Assembly (NCBI GenBank): GCA_035543115.1
Contig: DATKKF010000142.1
Location: 15,876 to 79,875, forward strand
Reading direction: 5' to 3'
Length of the DNA stretch: 64,000 nucleotides
Origin: RPRB01 sp035543115
GTDB lineage: Bacteria; Myxococcota; Myxococcia; Myxococcales; Myxococcaceae
Shown: positions 45,032-54,400 of the stretch, piece by piece
Position numbering within the stretch: position 1 is the first letter of the stretch
Layout: every line of letters starts with the position of its first letter
Notes under the pieces: generated by a model
Seen by the model: the letters and a program-made list of their open reading frames with translations, nothing else
What the model was told of the DNA's origin: nothing
Database searches by the model: none
Translations under genes and position numbers: made by a program

Positions 45032-45217
45032 ATGCAGAGCCTCAACCCCGCGCTGTCCTCGTCTTGGAGCACCCGCGCGCGCGGCCTGCTCCTCCGCCTC
45101 GTCCACTTGTGGGGGCGCGACGCCCGGAGTTTCGTCGACTGGGCGGAGATGAAGCCCATCGACTTCGACGTTGAGGACACGAGCCTCACCGAGACGGACC
45201 TCCGGCTCATGAAGTGA
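45032..45217 (+). CDS. Mini-protein 2 with EMKPID...EDTSLT motif
   Basis: A paralogue of the frame at 44798-44935, ending MKPIDFDVEDTSLTETDLRL plus two residues. ATG 45032 gives 61 residues; ATG 45149, preceded by GGCGGAG, gives 22. The shared part begins at W-x-EMKPID. The acidic TSLT region and helical end are kept while the linker changed by one codon. No signal peptide, Cys pattern or modification-enzyme gene is seen nearby. Function is unknown. Confidence 0.5.
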   Translation: MQSLNPALSSSWSTRARGLLLRLVHLWGRDARSFVDWAEMKPIDFDVEDTSLTETDLRLMK

Positions 45218-45385
45218 GCGCCGGAGGCGCCTGGCCCGAGTCACGCACTCCAGGTGAAGTCAGGACTGGGGCGCCGAATGCGACAGACCCGCGCGGGCCG
45301 CTCGGATACGGTGCGGCGCCTCTCCCGCAGCTCCCGACGCTCGGGACGCCAGGGAGGTCCGACACCCGCAACCGAGGAGCCTCCG

Positions 45386-46159
45386 ATGAAAGCGCTCGCC
45401 TTGCTCGCAGTGCTCGTCCCATTTGCCGCACTGGCCGATTCGCCCTTCGACGGGACGTGGGTCTCGAAGGAGGACTCCGTGGTCATGGACAAGAAGCCGT
45501 ACACCATCTCCCTGGCCAAGGACGTCTGGCAGAGCGACGCCTCGGTCCCACCGATCAAGGTGAAGGCCGACGGGACGGATCAACCGGTCAAGGGTCACGA
45601 CTACTACGACACCGTGGCCGCGAAGAGTACTGCTGCGGACTCGGTCGAGGTCACGAGCAAGAAGGGCGGCAAGATCACCGGCACCAGCACCTTCACCGTC
45701 TCGCCCGATGGCAAGACGTTGACCATCAAGTGGTCCGACCAGACTGGCACCGAGGCGGCCACCGGTGAGACGATCTTCGAGCGGGTCGGCGCGGCGCCCA
45801 AGGGAGCGCATGCGGTCTCCGGGTCATGGAAGGCCGTGAAGCTCCAGAACATGTCCGCCAGCGGGAAGACGGTGACTTACAAGTCCACTGCGGACAGCCT
45901 GAGCATGAGCACCCCGACCGGCCAGAGCTACACCGCCAAGTTCGACGGGAAGGAGGTGCCCGTTGCCGGAGATCCTGGTGGAACGACGGTCTCGCTGAAG
46001 AAGGTCAAGGCGAACACCATCGTCGAGACCGACAAGCGCAAGGGCAAGGTCGTCGAGGTGGACACAATGACCGTTGCCGCCGACGGGAAGAGCATGAAGG
46101 TGGAGTGGGATGGGAAGCAGAGCCACCGCAAGGGCAGCTACACGATGGACAAGCAGTAG
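45386..46159 (+). CDS. Exported hypothetical protein
   Basis: A 257-residue protein starting at ATG 45386 with ribosome site GAGGAG. A clear signal peptide (MKALALLAVLVPFAALA) is followed by a Thr/Ser/Lys-rich beta-type sequence with two similar halves, each starting FDGTW/VSGSW and ending with a K-G-K...DGKTLTIKWSDQ / DGKSMKVEWDGKQ strand. This suggests a duplicated lipocalin-like or beta-barrel fold in the periplasm. No function assigned. Confidence 0.7.
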   Translation: MKALALLAVLVPFAALADSPFDGTWVSKEDSVVMDKKPYTISLAKDVWQSDASVPPIKVKADGTDQPVKGHDYYDTVAAKSTAADSVEVTSKKGGKITGTSTFTVSPDGKTLTIKWSDQTGTEAATGETIFERVGAAPKGAHAVSGSWKAVKLQNMSASGKTVTYKSTADSLSMSTPTGQSYTAKFDGKEVPVAGDPGGTTVSLKKVKANTIVETDKRKGKVVEVDTMTVAADGKSMKVEWDGKQSHRKGSYTMDKQ

Positions 46160-46165
46160 CCCCCC

Positions 46166-46325
46166 TCAGTGCGCGCGCGCGGCGCCGAGGTACGCGCGCT
46201 GGACGTCGGGATTGGCGAGCATCGCCTGGGCCGGTCCCGAAGTCCGGATGTGGCCCTGCTCGATGACGTAGGCCCGGTCGGCCACCTCGAGCGCCCGGAA
46301 CGCCAGCTGCCCAGACTGCCAGTCG
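46166..46325 (-). pseudogene. livF: C-terminal remnant of LivF-type ABC transporter ATPase
   Basis: The minus strand encodes about 50 residues ending at a stop at 46166-46168: ALEVADRAYVIEQGHI, then GPAQAMLANPDVQRAYLG. This is the C-terminus of LivF, the branched-chain amino-acid ABC transporter ATPase. The rest of the gene (Walker A, signature motif) is missing. The homology stops near 46325, where a truncated sodC begins on the other strand. Confidence 0.65.
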
Positions 46326-46331
46326 ATTCAG

Positions 46332-46724
46332 GTGAAGGCTCCGCGAGATCTCCGGGACGGGGGTCGCCCGGAAAGGCGGCGAATCCTGTGCGGCGTGCCG
46401 CCGCCCATCCACTTCCACGAGACCGGGAAGTGCGAGCCGCCCTTCGAGAGCGCCGGAGGGCATTTCAACCCTGGAAAGAAGGCCCACGGGGTCCTCGACC
46501 TGGGCGGGAGCCACGCCGGTGACCTGCCGAACGTCGTGGTGCCGGCCGGTGGAAAGCTCGAGTTCGAGCTCTTCGTCCCGGGGCTCACCCTGGCCGCGGG
46601 GCCGAGCAGCGTCCTGGACGCAGACGGCACGGCGCTGGTCATCCACGCCAAGGCGGACGACTACCGGACGCAACCGGCCGGCGATTCGGGCGACCGCATC
46701 GCCTGCGGCGTCATCCCACGCTGA
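46332..46724 (+). pseudogene. sodC: Truncated Cu/Zn superoxide dismutase
   Basis: From about 46405 the plus strand encodes the second part of a SodC: HFHETGKC, then GGHFNP, HAGDLPN, ALVIHAKADDY and DSGDRIACGV. The Cu/Zn-binding histidines and the disulphide cysteines are kept. The signal peptide and first beta-strands are missing; the frame before PPPIHFHE is unrelated. The 5' part was lost where the livF remnant now abuts. It is unlikely to make an exported active enzyme. Confidence 0.7.
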
Positions 46725-46880
46725 CGGTGCGGTATCCCGTGCTGCAGGCTCGCCTCGTTCCAGGCCAGGCTCGCGGCATTCTTGGACTCGGGTTGCACCG
46801 TGGCGCTCCCGCTGAGCTAACGTGGACGAAAGACCCAGCCTCGAGCGATCCACCGGGGCCACGGAGCGAGGAGTGGGGCG

Positions 46881-47723
46881 ATGACGCGGACGATCCGATT
46901 CGTAGCGTGGGGAATCTGGCTGGCGGTGCCGCTGGCAATCCTGCCGACGACGTCCATGGCGCAGGCTCCAGTGCCCGAGCCGGTGACCGATCAGGAAACC
47001 GAGCTCGGCAAGGCGGTCTACGACGAGGAGAGAGCGAAGGTGGAGATCATCGGGTCCTCCCCGCTGTACGAGAACCTGAAGCCGATCGCGGAGAAGATCT
47101 CCCGGGTGGCCCAAGCCCGTTACCCCCATCCGTTCAAGTTCTTCCTGGTGCACGAAGCCCAGCCCAACGCGTTCGCCACACCTGGTGGGAACGTCTACGT
47201 CGTGGACTCCCTTCTGTACTTTGCCAGAAACACCGAGGAGCTGGCGGGAACCCTCTGCCACGAGGTCTCGCACACGATTCACCGTGATGCGGTCGAGTTG
47301 ATGAAGAAGAGGCGGCACATCGCCGAGGGAGAAGCTGCGACGGCCATCCTCCTCGGACCGACCAGGGCTCAGATCATCGCGCTCCTCTTGCTCGGCGAGC
47401 TGCAGTCCCGCGGCTACTCTCGTGAGGCCGAATCCAAGGCGGATGTCACCGGCTCGGACATCTGCGCCGAGGCCGGGTACAACCCGTGGGGCCTGGTGTG
47501 GCTCTTTCAGGATTTTCAGAACGCCGACAAGCGCCACATCCCGCAGTTCATCTCGGACCATCCGGCGAACCCGACGCGGATCGAGACGCTGAAGAAGCAC
47601 TTCGCGGCGAACGCCTCGACGTTCTCCAAGTTCGATTCCGACCCGAAGTCCGCGACTCCGTTCAGCGTGCTCAAGGACGCGCCAGTCGTGTTCCTGCGCC
47701 CGGAGGACAAGCCGGCAAAGTAA
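46881..47723 (+). CDS. M48-family zinc metalloprotease, exported (second copy)
   Basis: A 280-residue paralogue of the protein at 22481-23374. It has a signal peptide to about residue 28 (TTSMAQA) and the zinc motif HEVSH at 127-131. It shares ASSPLY/GSSPLYENL, PNAFATPGGNVYVVDSLLY and NPWGLVWLFQDF with the other copy. ATG 46881 follows GGAGTGGGG. Unlike the first copy it has no HdeD partner and sits alone between gene remnants. A possible -24/-12 element upstream has one base too few and was not accepted. Confidence 0.88.
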   Translation: MTRTIRFVAWGIWLAVPLAILPTTSMAQAPVPEPVTDQETELGKAVYDEERAKVEIIGSSPLYENLKPIAEKISRVAQARYPHPFKFFLVHEAQPNAFATPGGNVYVVDSLLYFARNTEELAGTLCHEVSHTIHRDAVELMKKRRHIAEGEAATAILLGPTRAQIIALLLLGELQSRGYSREAESKADVTGSDICAEAGYNPWGLVWLFQDFQNADKRHIPQFISDHPANPTRIETLKKHFAANASTFSKFDSDPKSATPFSVLKDAPVVFLRPEDKPAK

Positions 47724-48142
47724 GCCGGGCAGCCAGATCCAGAGGCGGGCGGGCCCGGCCCGGCGGAGCATCCGGTGACGGGCCGCAGGGCGGGGAGCAC
47801 GTCAGCGCGGAGCTCCTTCAAGGTGAGCCGAGGAGCCCCCATCCGGACCTCGTGGTCGATGGCTGCCCGCCGCTCCGGGCCCTGGGCGAAGACGACGACG
47901 TCGCGCGCAACTGGATCAGCCGCGCGCCGGGCCGGGGCGAGAGGGGCGGCGGGCTGGTCGGCGTGCCGAGCGCCTGGGACTCTTCGGAGCGCCCCACGCC
48001 GTCAGCTCGGGGGGCGTCTGGCGCCGGCCGGGCCGAGCCCGAGGAGTGCGAGAGGCAAACGCCTCACGAACATGGACTCGCTCCGGCTGCCGGCCCTGAC
48101 GTTCTCCAAGCGTGGCTCTCAGGACAGGCTACACTCCGCGAG
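47724..48142. other. Intergenic region, no supported gene
   Basis: 419 bp between the M48 and hydrolase genes. The open frames have shadow-like composition. A minus-strand stretch (47740-47890) reads like a protein end (MGAPRLTLKELRADVLPALR) and could be another remnant, but I cannot assign a family. Confidence 0.35.
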
Positions 48143-48997
48143 ATGCCGCGGGCGCTGATCGTCGCATCGCTGCTCCTTGCGTCCACGCTCACGAGGGCAG
48201 AAGCGGAGGCGGCGCCTCGAGCCGAGACCGTCCTCGTCCACAACGGAGCGATCACGCTCCATGCGCTGCTCTATCGCCCGCTGGGCTCCGGACGGTTCCC
48301 TGCGATTCTGCTCAATCACGGCAGCGGCCGAACGGCGGAGGAGTTGAAGCGACTGGGTCCATACGAGGCCAATGCCGAACGTCTTGGACCTCTCTTCGCC
48401 CGCCATGGGTACGTTCTTCTCTACCTGTTCCGGCGTGGCGTCGGGCCGTCCACCGACCAGGGCGCCAGTGCAGTCGAGCTCATGAACGCGGAGACACGAG
48501 CGCACGGGCTCGAAGGTCGAAGCGCCCTGCAGCTCGAGCTTCTGCAGGGACGGGAGATGGCGGACGCGCTGGCCGCGCTCAAGGTTCTTCGGGGCCTCCC
48601 AGGAGTGGACCCCGGGAACGTCGGGTTGGTGGGCCACTCGTTCGGAGGCTCGCTCACGGTCTTGATGGCCGAGCGCGAACCTGATCTGCGAGCGGTCGTG
48701 CTCTTCTCCGCCACGGGCTACAGCTTCGACCGCTCTCCGGAGTTGCGACAGCGGCTCCTGGCCGCGCTCTCTCACGTCGTTGCGCCGCTCTTCTCGATTC
48801 ATGCCGAGAACGACTACTCGCTCTCCTCCGGGAAGGCGCTGGACCTGAAGCTCGAGCAGCTCGGCAAGCCGCACCGATTGAAGATCTACCCACCCATCGG
48901 CGACACGGCGGACGAGGGGCACGACTTCCTCCACCTGGGCGTCAGCACGTGGGAGGCGGACGTCTTCACCTTCCTGGACGGCTGCATGCGGAAGTGA
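48143..48997 (+). CDS. Exported alpha/beta hydrolase (dienelactone-hydrolase-like)
   Basis: A 284-residue protein starting at ATG 48143. It has a signal peptide (MPRALIVASLLLASTLTRAEA). The nucleophile elbow GHSFGGS, the oxyanion segment LNHGSGRT and the late His in GHDFLHLG give a Ser-Asp-His triad of the alpha/beta hydrolase fold. The substrate is unknown, probably an ester in the periplasm. It is followed by a remnant region with no partner gene. Confidence 0.78.
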   Translation: MPRALIVASLLLASTLTRAEAEAAPRAETVLVHNGAITLHALLYRPLGSGRFPAILLNHGSGRTAEELKRLGPYEANAERLGPLFARHGYVLLYLFRRGVGPSTDQGASAVELMNAETRAHGLEGRSALQLELLQGREMADALAALKVLRGLPGVDPGNVGLVGHSFGGSLTVLMAEREPDLRAVVLFSATGYSFDRSPELRQRLLAALSHVVAPLFSIHAENDYSLSSGKALDLKLEQLGKPHRLKIYPPIGDTADEGHDFLHLGVSTWEADVFTFLDGCMRK

Positions 48998-49073
48998 CGC
49001 CACGGTCGCTGTCTCAAGCCGTATCGGCTCCATCCGGGTGTGAGGCTGGAGCCTCCGAGAACCCCGGGGTGGT

Positions 49074-49230
49074 TCACTGCCTGGTGAGGTTGAAGCTGGT
49101 CGTTCCGGTGCAGTTGCTGGACCCTGCCAGGGTCCACTTGAAGTTACCGGTCAACGTCTTCTGGTCGCTCGAGAGCACCCCGCCGCGGTCCGGGCCGCCG
49201 GCCCGACTCAACCCGCGCGTCGGGCTCACG
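49074..49230 (-). pseudogene. C-terminal fragment of a secreted protein
   Basis: The minus strand has a short protein-like stretch ending at the stop 49074-49076: SSDQKTLTGNFKWTLAGSSN, then CTGTTSFNLTRQ. Such Thr/Ser-rich strands are typical ends of exported beta-sheet proteins. No start or N-terminal part is found; it runs into the broken end of the metallo-beta-lactamase-like gene in another frame. Confidence 0.45.
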
Positions 49231-50184
49231 CTGACCGGAACGTCGTGCCGGAGGGCGAGCGCCGCGCCTGGTCGCGGTCCTCGCCCCGGTCAGGGGCTTC
49301 GAGACCGTTCCTGGGCGGCGAGTGCAGCCTCGAGGGATGCGCTGATCCGGGGTGAACGGCTCGAACGGGTAGTCGTCCCCGTAGGCAAAGTCACCCCGGC
49401 CTCCGCGCTCCATCTGGGCAGCGTCCGCCTCGCTGGCCAGGATGCGTGCTCCGGTCCGCCGTCGCAGCTCGGCGAAGCCTCCGCAGTGGTCGTAATGGGC
49501 GTGGCTGTTCAGGAGCAGCTTCACGTCGGCGAGATGAGCTCCCAGCGCCTCGACGTTGCGCTCGAGCATGGGGAGCATCTCGGCCGGGCCGGTGTCCAGC
49601 AGGACGTGGCCGGCGGGGGTGGTCAGCAGGAACGCGCTGATTCCCCTGGCCCCCACGTAGTGGAGGTTGCCCAGCAGCCGGAAGGGCTTGATCGGCTTCA
49701 TCAGCTCGGCCTCGAGCGTCCTCCTCTGGCTCGCCGCCGGCGGCTTGGGCGTGACCTCCCGCCGATCGACCACGATGCGCCACACCCCCCCACGGGGCTG
49801 GAGGACGAGCCGTTCCCGCCGTCGCTCGGTGGGGGTCTCTCGGGAAATCACCACCGAGGCCTCCCCTCCGTGCACGCGGAGCGATTCGACCCGGCGCACG
49901 CGCCGCGATTCGTCCGCGGCCGCGCCGGCCGACTGCGCCGCCAGCGCTTCGGGGGTGAGGCGCACCCAGGTCGACCCGCGCTTGTCACGCACCATCGCAC
50001 CGGGCGCAAAGACTTCGCGCATCTGCTCTGCCGAGCCGAGCGCGTCCGCGCGGAAGTAACGCTCGATCGCCTCGCGCACCTGCGACTCGGGGCCAGCGGG
50101 GGTTGCCGCGGCGAACGGCGTCCAGCCCAGCGCAAGGAGCAGGGCTCGGCAGCAGCATCGTCGATTGGCCGAGACCCTCCTCAT
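49144..50184 (-). pseudogene. Metallo-beta-lactamase-fold protein, C-terminus replaced
   Basis: ATG 50184 starts an exported protein: a signal region (ALLLALGWTPFAAA), a SnoaL/NTF2-like middle domain (about 30-150) and an MBL-fold domain with NSHAHYDHCGG (zinc motif HxHxDH) and LLDTGPAEM, like subclass B3 enzymes. After DDYPFEPFTPDQRI (near 49340) the sequence becomes unrelated, so the second half, with the remaining zinc ligands, is lost. The frame continues as junk to 49144. It is probably inactive. Confidence 0.65.
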
Positions 50185-50414
50185 CCCACGGCGACGGTGC
50201 GGAGCGGGAACGCGATCTCCAGCCACCCGGGCTCGGCCGGCAACGCCATTTCCCGCTTCGGGCCCTGGAGCGCGTGACCCTCGCGGGCCGATGCGCAGCA
50301 CGCTCCCCATCTCACGAGCCTCCGGTGCCGCCGACCTTCACCAAGGGCTACCACGTCGTCGAAGTGGTGGGTGGGCAGCTCGGCCGGAAGAGCAAGGGAC
50401 AGCAGGGATGACAT
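50181..50414 (-). CDS. Small ORF (77 aa) behind a MerR-type promoter
   Basis: ATG 50414 has an excellent ribosome site (GGGAGGTGTCGC) and lies ~30 bp downstream of a MerR-type operator. The frame ends at 50181, overlapping the MBL-protein start by 4 bp (ATGA). The product (MSSLLSLALPAELPTHHFDD...) has no recognised domain. It could be a damaged metal-response gene or a real small protein. The translation signals are the support; the composition is only moderately protein-like. Confidence 0.4.
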   Translation of the reverse strand: MSSLLSLALPAELPTHHFDDVVALGEGRRHRRLVRWGACCASAREGHALQGPKREMALPAEPGWLEIAFPLRTVAVG

Positions 50415-50449
50415 GCGACACCTCCCGAAGTGGGTGCCGCAGGTTCTCA

Positions 50450-50473
50450 ACCCTCCAGTGACTGGAGGGTCAA
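50450..50473 (-). promoter_or_regulatory. MerR-family-type operator/promoter
   Basis: Dyad ACCCTCCAG-TGA-CTGGAGGGT (arms 50450-50458 and 50462-50470) overlaps a -35 box TTGACC read leftward (50473-50468). This is the layout of MerR/CueR/ZntR/SoxR promoters, in which the dyad fills a 19-20 bp spacer. The -10 (GAGAAC) is weak. No MerR-family gene is in the window. Confidence 0.55.
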
Positions 50474-50577
50474 CCGCTCCGCAGGTGAGGCCCGAGACGG
50501 CGCTGCTGGCCACGGTGACGATCTCCACCTCGGCGTCGGGCGCACTCCAGCGTGGTGAATCAGTTGCGCCGGCCTGG

Positions 50578-51291
50578 TCAGCGCGGGCCGCCTGCGTCAC
50601 CAACGCTCCGAGGAGCAGGCCCCGCCGGTTGCACTTCCCGGAGGACCTGCAGCCCAAATGCACAGACCCAGCCGAAGAAGGCGACCAGCGCAATGCGTTG
50701 AAACAGACCGCCGCCGTCGGGGAGGAGCCGAAGCTGGGCGAGCTTCAGCAGGAAGATGGCCAGGACGATGACGACGCCAGTGGCGAGACTCAAGCGCGCA
50801 AACGGGCGCCAGCCAGGCACCTTCCTGAAGCGATGGTGGAACACGAAGCAGCACACCGGCATGAGCGTGAAGGCAATTGCTCCAAGAACGCCGTGCACCG
50901 TTCCATGGCACGTCGATCCTGGCGAGAACGGCGCGATGGGCGGCGGATCCATGACGAACGGCCCGGAGCCCAGGACGCAGAGACCGAGCACGCCCAGAAG
51001 CCGAGGTCCCCACCGCGAGGCTTGATCCCGAGGAAATGCCCCGGCCGCCCCCCAGGCGAAGAGGAGGATGCACGTACCGGTGACGACGAAGCTCGCAATC
51101 TGGATCCAACCGTGGGGGCCCAGCGAATCTGCGCTCGCCGGCATCGTCTTCCAGTCGTACCCGGGGCGAAGGAGATCCTGCAGGCCGAGCACCGAGACGA
51201 ACATCACCGACCCGAAGATTCCGGCCCTGGCGCCAAACCGCGCTCGACGATCCGGGCGAGCGTCTTGCCCGTCGCCGGGGGTGGAGCTCAC
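50578..51291 (-). CDS. DUF998-family membrane protein
   Basis: A 237-residue protein with about six membrane helices, starting at GTG 51291. GIFGSVMFVSVLGLQDLLRP, DSLGPHGWIQIASFVVTG and the lumenal HGTVHGVLG segment are characteristic of the DUF998 family. Function is unknown. It is on the same strand as the MerR-type promoter but upstream of it, so it is not controlled by that promoter. Confidence 0.75.
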   Translation of the reverse strand: MSSTPGDGQDARPDRRARFGARAGIFGSVMFVSVLGLQDLLRPGYDWKTMPASADSLGPHGWIQIASFVVTGTCILLFAWGAAGAFPRDQASRWGPRLLGVLGLCVLGSGPFVMDPPPIAPFSPGSTCHGTVHGVLGAIAFTLMPVCCFVFHHRFRKVPGWRPFARLSLATGVVIVLAIFLLKLAQLRLLPDGGGLFQRIALVAFFGWVCAFGLQVLREVQPAGPAPRSVGDAGGPR

Positions 51292-51448
51292 GCCCGCCTC
51301 CAGTCAGGCCCTGCACGCGTCCGCGTCGCGATTGTCGAGGACCCAGACCGAAGAGGGCGATGGCCTGATGAGTCCGATTGACGCCGCCCATCGGAGCTGG
51401 CCGCGGAAGAGTCCGAGGAAGGGCTGTCGGGGTGGGGACGCGACGTCG

Positions 51449-54400
51449 TCAATCGAGCTCCAGACGGGCAGAGACGGGGGCGCGGGCCGGGAGCGCGCGC
51501 TGGGTCTCCTGACGCGGGGCCCAGGCCAGCGCGTAGAGAACCGGCACCGCCATCCGGCTGATGAGCAACGAGGCGACTTCTCCAGCGGCCAGTGAGATCG
51601 CCAGGCCCTGGAAGATGGGGTCGAAGAGGATCATCGCCGAGCCCACGGTCACTGCCAGCGCCGTGAGGAGCATCGGCCGGAAGCGAACCGCCCCGGCGTC
51701 GACGACTGCCTTCTCCACCGGCACTCCCTGGCGGATCATGACCTCGGCGAAGTCGACCAGGATGATGGAGTTGCGCACCACGATTCCCGCTCCGGCCATG
51801 AAGCCGATCATCGATGGCGCGGTGAAGAACGCTCCGAGGGCCATATGCGCCGGGAGGATCCCCACCAGGGAAAAGGGGATGGCCGCCATCACGATGAGGG
51901 GCGTCAGGAAGGAACGAAACCAGCCGACCAGCAGGCCGTAGATGAGGAGGAGGACGATCGCCAGCGCCGCGCCGAGGTCGCGGAATAGCTCGAGCGTGAT
52001 GTGCCACTCGCCGTCCCACTTGATGGCTGGTCGTGCATCGCTGGGCGGCTGGGTGGAGTTGTAGATGGCGACCGGCTCGGCAAATGCGGCGACGGCTTTG
52101 TTCATCTGGAGAATGGCGTAGGCCGGGCTTCCGGCCCTCCCCGCGACGTCACCGGTGACGTAGACTACTGGCAAGAGATTCTTGTGGTGGATGCTCTGGT
52201 CCTCCTCGGTGCTCTCGACGCGGACGACCTCACTGAGCGGAACCATGGACTGACCACGTCCGTCGGGAAGCTGGATGGCCAGCAGATCCGCCAGCTGAGC
52301 ACGCCGCATCCGAGGCAAGTCGAGCACGATGTCGACGTCCTCCTGGTCATCCGGCACGTGCAGTCGCCCGACCGACTCGCCGCTCACCGCGATGCGGAGT
52401 GTCCGGGCGACGCTGTCGGCGGTGATGCCGTGAAGGGCGGCCTTCTCCTTGTCAACGACGAGGACCTCCTTGGGGTGCGGAGCCTCCACGTACCAGTCGA
52501 CGTCGACCACCGCGGGCGTGCTGGTGAAGAGGGCTCGCATGCGTTCGGCCAGGCGCTGGCGCGTCGCACGGTCCGGCCCGTAGACCTCGGCGACGAGGGT
52601 TTGAAGCACCGGCGGCCCGGGCGGTACCTCGGCCACTGCAACACGGGCTCCGTACCGGGCGGCGATGGCGGCGACGGTGGGTCGGATGCGGAGCGCGAAG
52701 GCGTGGCTCTGCACCGAACGTCGGTGCTTGGGGAGCAAGTTGACCTGAACTTCCGCCACGCTGGAGCCCTGGCGGAGGTAGTAGTGCCGCATGAGCCCGT
52801 TGAAGCTGTAGGGAGCCGCTGTCCCGGCGTAGATTTGATAGTCGGTGACCTCCTTCTCCTGGCGGATGGCGCCGGCGACCTCCCGGGCCACCTGGGCAGT
52901 GCGTTCCAGCGAGCTGTCCTCTGGCATGTTGAGGACGATCTCCAGCTCGCTCTTGTTGTCGAAGGGCAGCATCTTGACCCGCACCCAGCCAGCGGGAACG
53001 AAGGCCATGGCTCCGAGGAGGAGGACGCCGATCCCGCCCAGGAACGACCAGCGCCAGACCGATCGGCCGACGAGCCGGGACATGAGCCAGCGGTAAGCCC
53101 GGGTCGCACGGTCCTCTCGACCTTCTTGCGGGGCAGGAGCTTCACCGCGCGACCGGAGGAGCCGCGCGGCGGCCCAGGGCGTCACCACGAACGCGACCAG
53201 GAGCGAGAACACCATCGCCACCGAAGCGCCGACGGGAATCGGCCGCAGATACGGCCCACTCAGACCGCCGACAAACGCCATCGGCAGGATGGCGGCGATC
53301 ACCGTCAACGTGGCGAGCACGGTGGGGTTGCCCACCTCGGCGACCGCTGCGACCGCGATCTCCCTGAGCGAGCGGCGTTGCGACTCCTGGAGATCACGAT
53401 GACGGACGATGTTCTCGACCACGACGATGGCGTCGTCGACGAGGATGCCGATCGAGAAGATCATCGCAAAGAGGGTGATCCGGTTGAGCGTGTAGCCGAG
53501 CAGGAAGAAGACCAGGAGCATCAGCGCCAGAGTGGATGGAATCGCGACCGCGACCACCACCGACTCGCGCCAGCCGAGCAGGAAGAGGACGAGCAGGGAG
53601 ACTCCCACCAGCGCGATGGCCATGTGGAGCAGGAGCTCGTTCGACTTCTCCGCCGCCGACGCCCCGTAGTGCCGAGTGATCGAGATGGAGACGTCGGGGG
53701 GAATCGCCGTCCCCTTCAGCCGCTCGGTCTGTGCCAGCACTGCCCGGGCCACGGCGATGGCATTGCTCCCAGGCCGCTTGGCGATGGACAGCGTGACCGC
53801 CGGCTCCTCGCTGTGGACGCCGTCGGTGCTGGCCGCCCCGGTGCCGAACAGGACGTACTGCGTCGGCTCCTCGGAGTCGTCCCTCACCTCTGCCACATCC
53901 CGGAGGTAGACCGGGTTGCCCGCGTGGACGCCCACGACCGCGGAGGTCACGTCGTCGGCGCTGGTGAAGAAGGCGCCGGTCTGGACGATGAGGTCGCGGT
54001 CGCCGGTCGTCAGTGCCCCGGCGACCTCCTGGCGATTGGCCGGGCCGAGGGCCCGCAGCAGGTCGAGAACTCCAAACCCCCGCGCGGCGAGCGCGGCCGG
54101 GTCGAGATGGAGCCGGACCTGTCGGCGGTAGCCGCCGATGAGGGTGGTCTCCGAGACCTCGGGCACATGCTTGATCTCGGCAGCGACCTGCGCCGCGACC
54201 CGCCGCAAGGTCAGATGGTCGTAACGTTTCGAGTGGAAGGTCAGCGCAAGGATGGGCACGTCGTCGACGGAACGCGCCTTGACCAGGGGCGGGGACGCTC
54301 CGGAAGGGATCCGGTCCGCGTTCGCCTGGAGCTTCTGGTAGAGCTTCACCAGCGACTGCTCGGTGTTCTGCCCCACCCGGTAGCGAACGACGATCAGGGC

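Noticed and set aside
46780..46800. Possible sigma-54 promoter before the second M48 gene
   Set aside because: TGGACT-CGGG-TTGCA has only four bases between the elements; the strict GG-N10-GC spacing is broken by one base.
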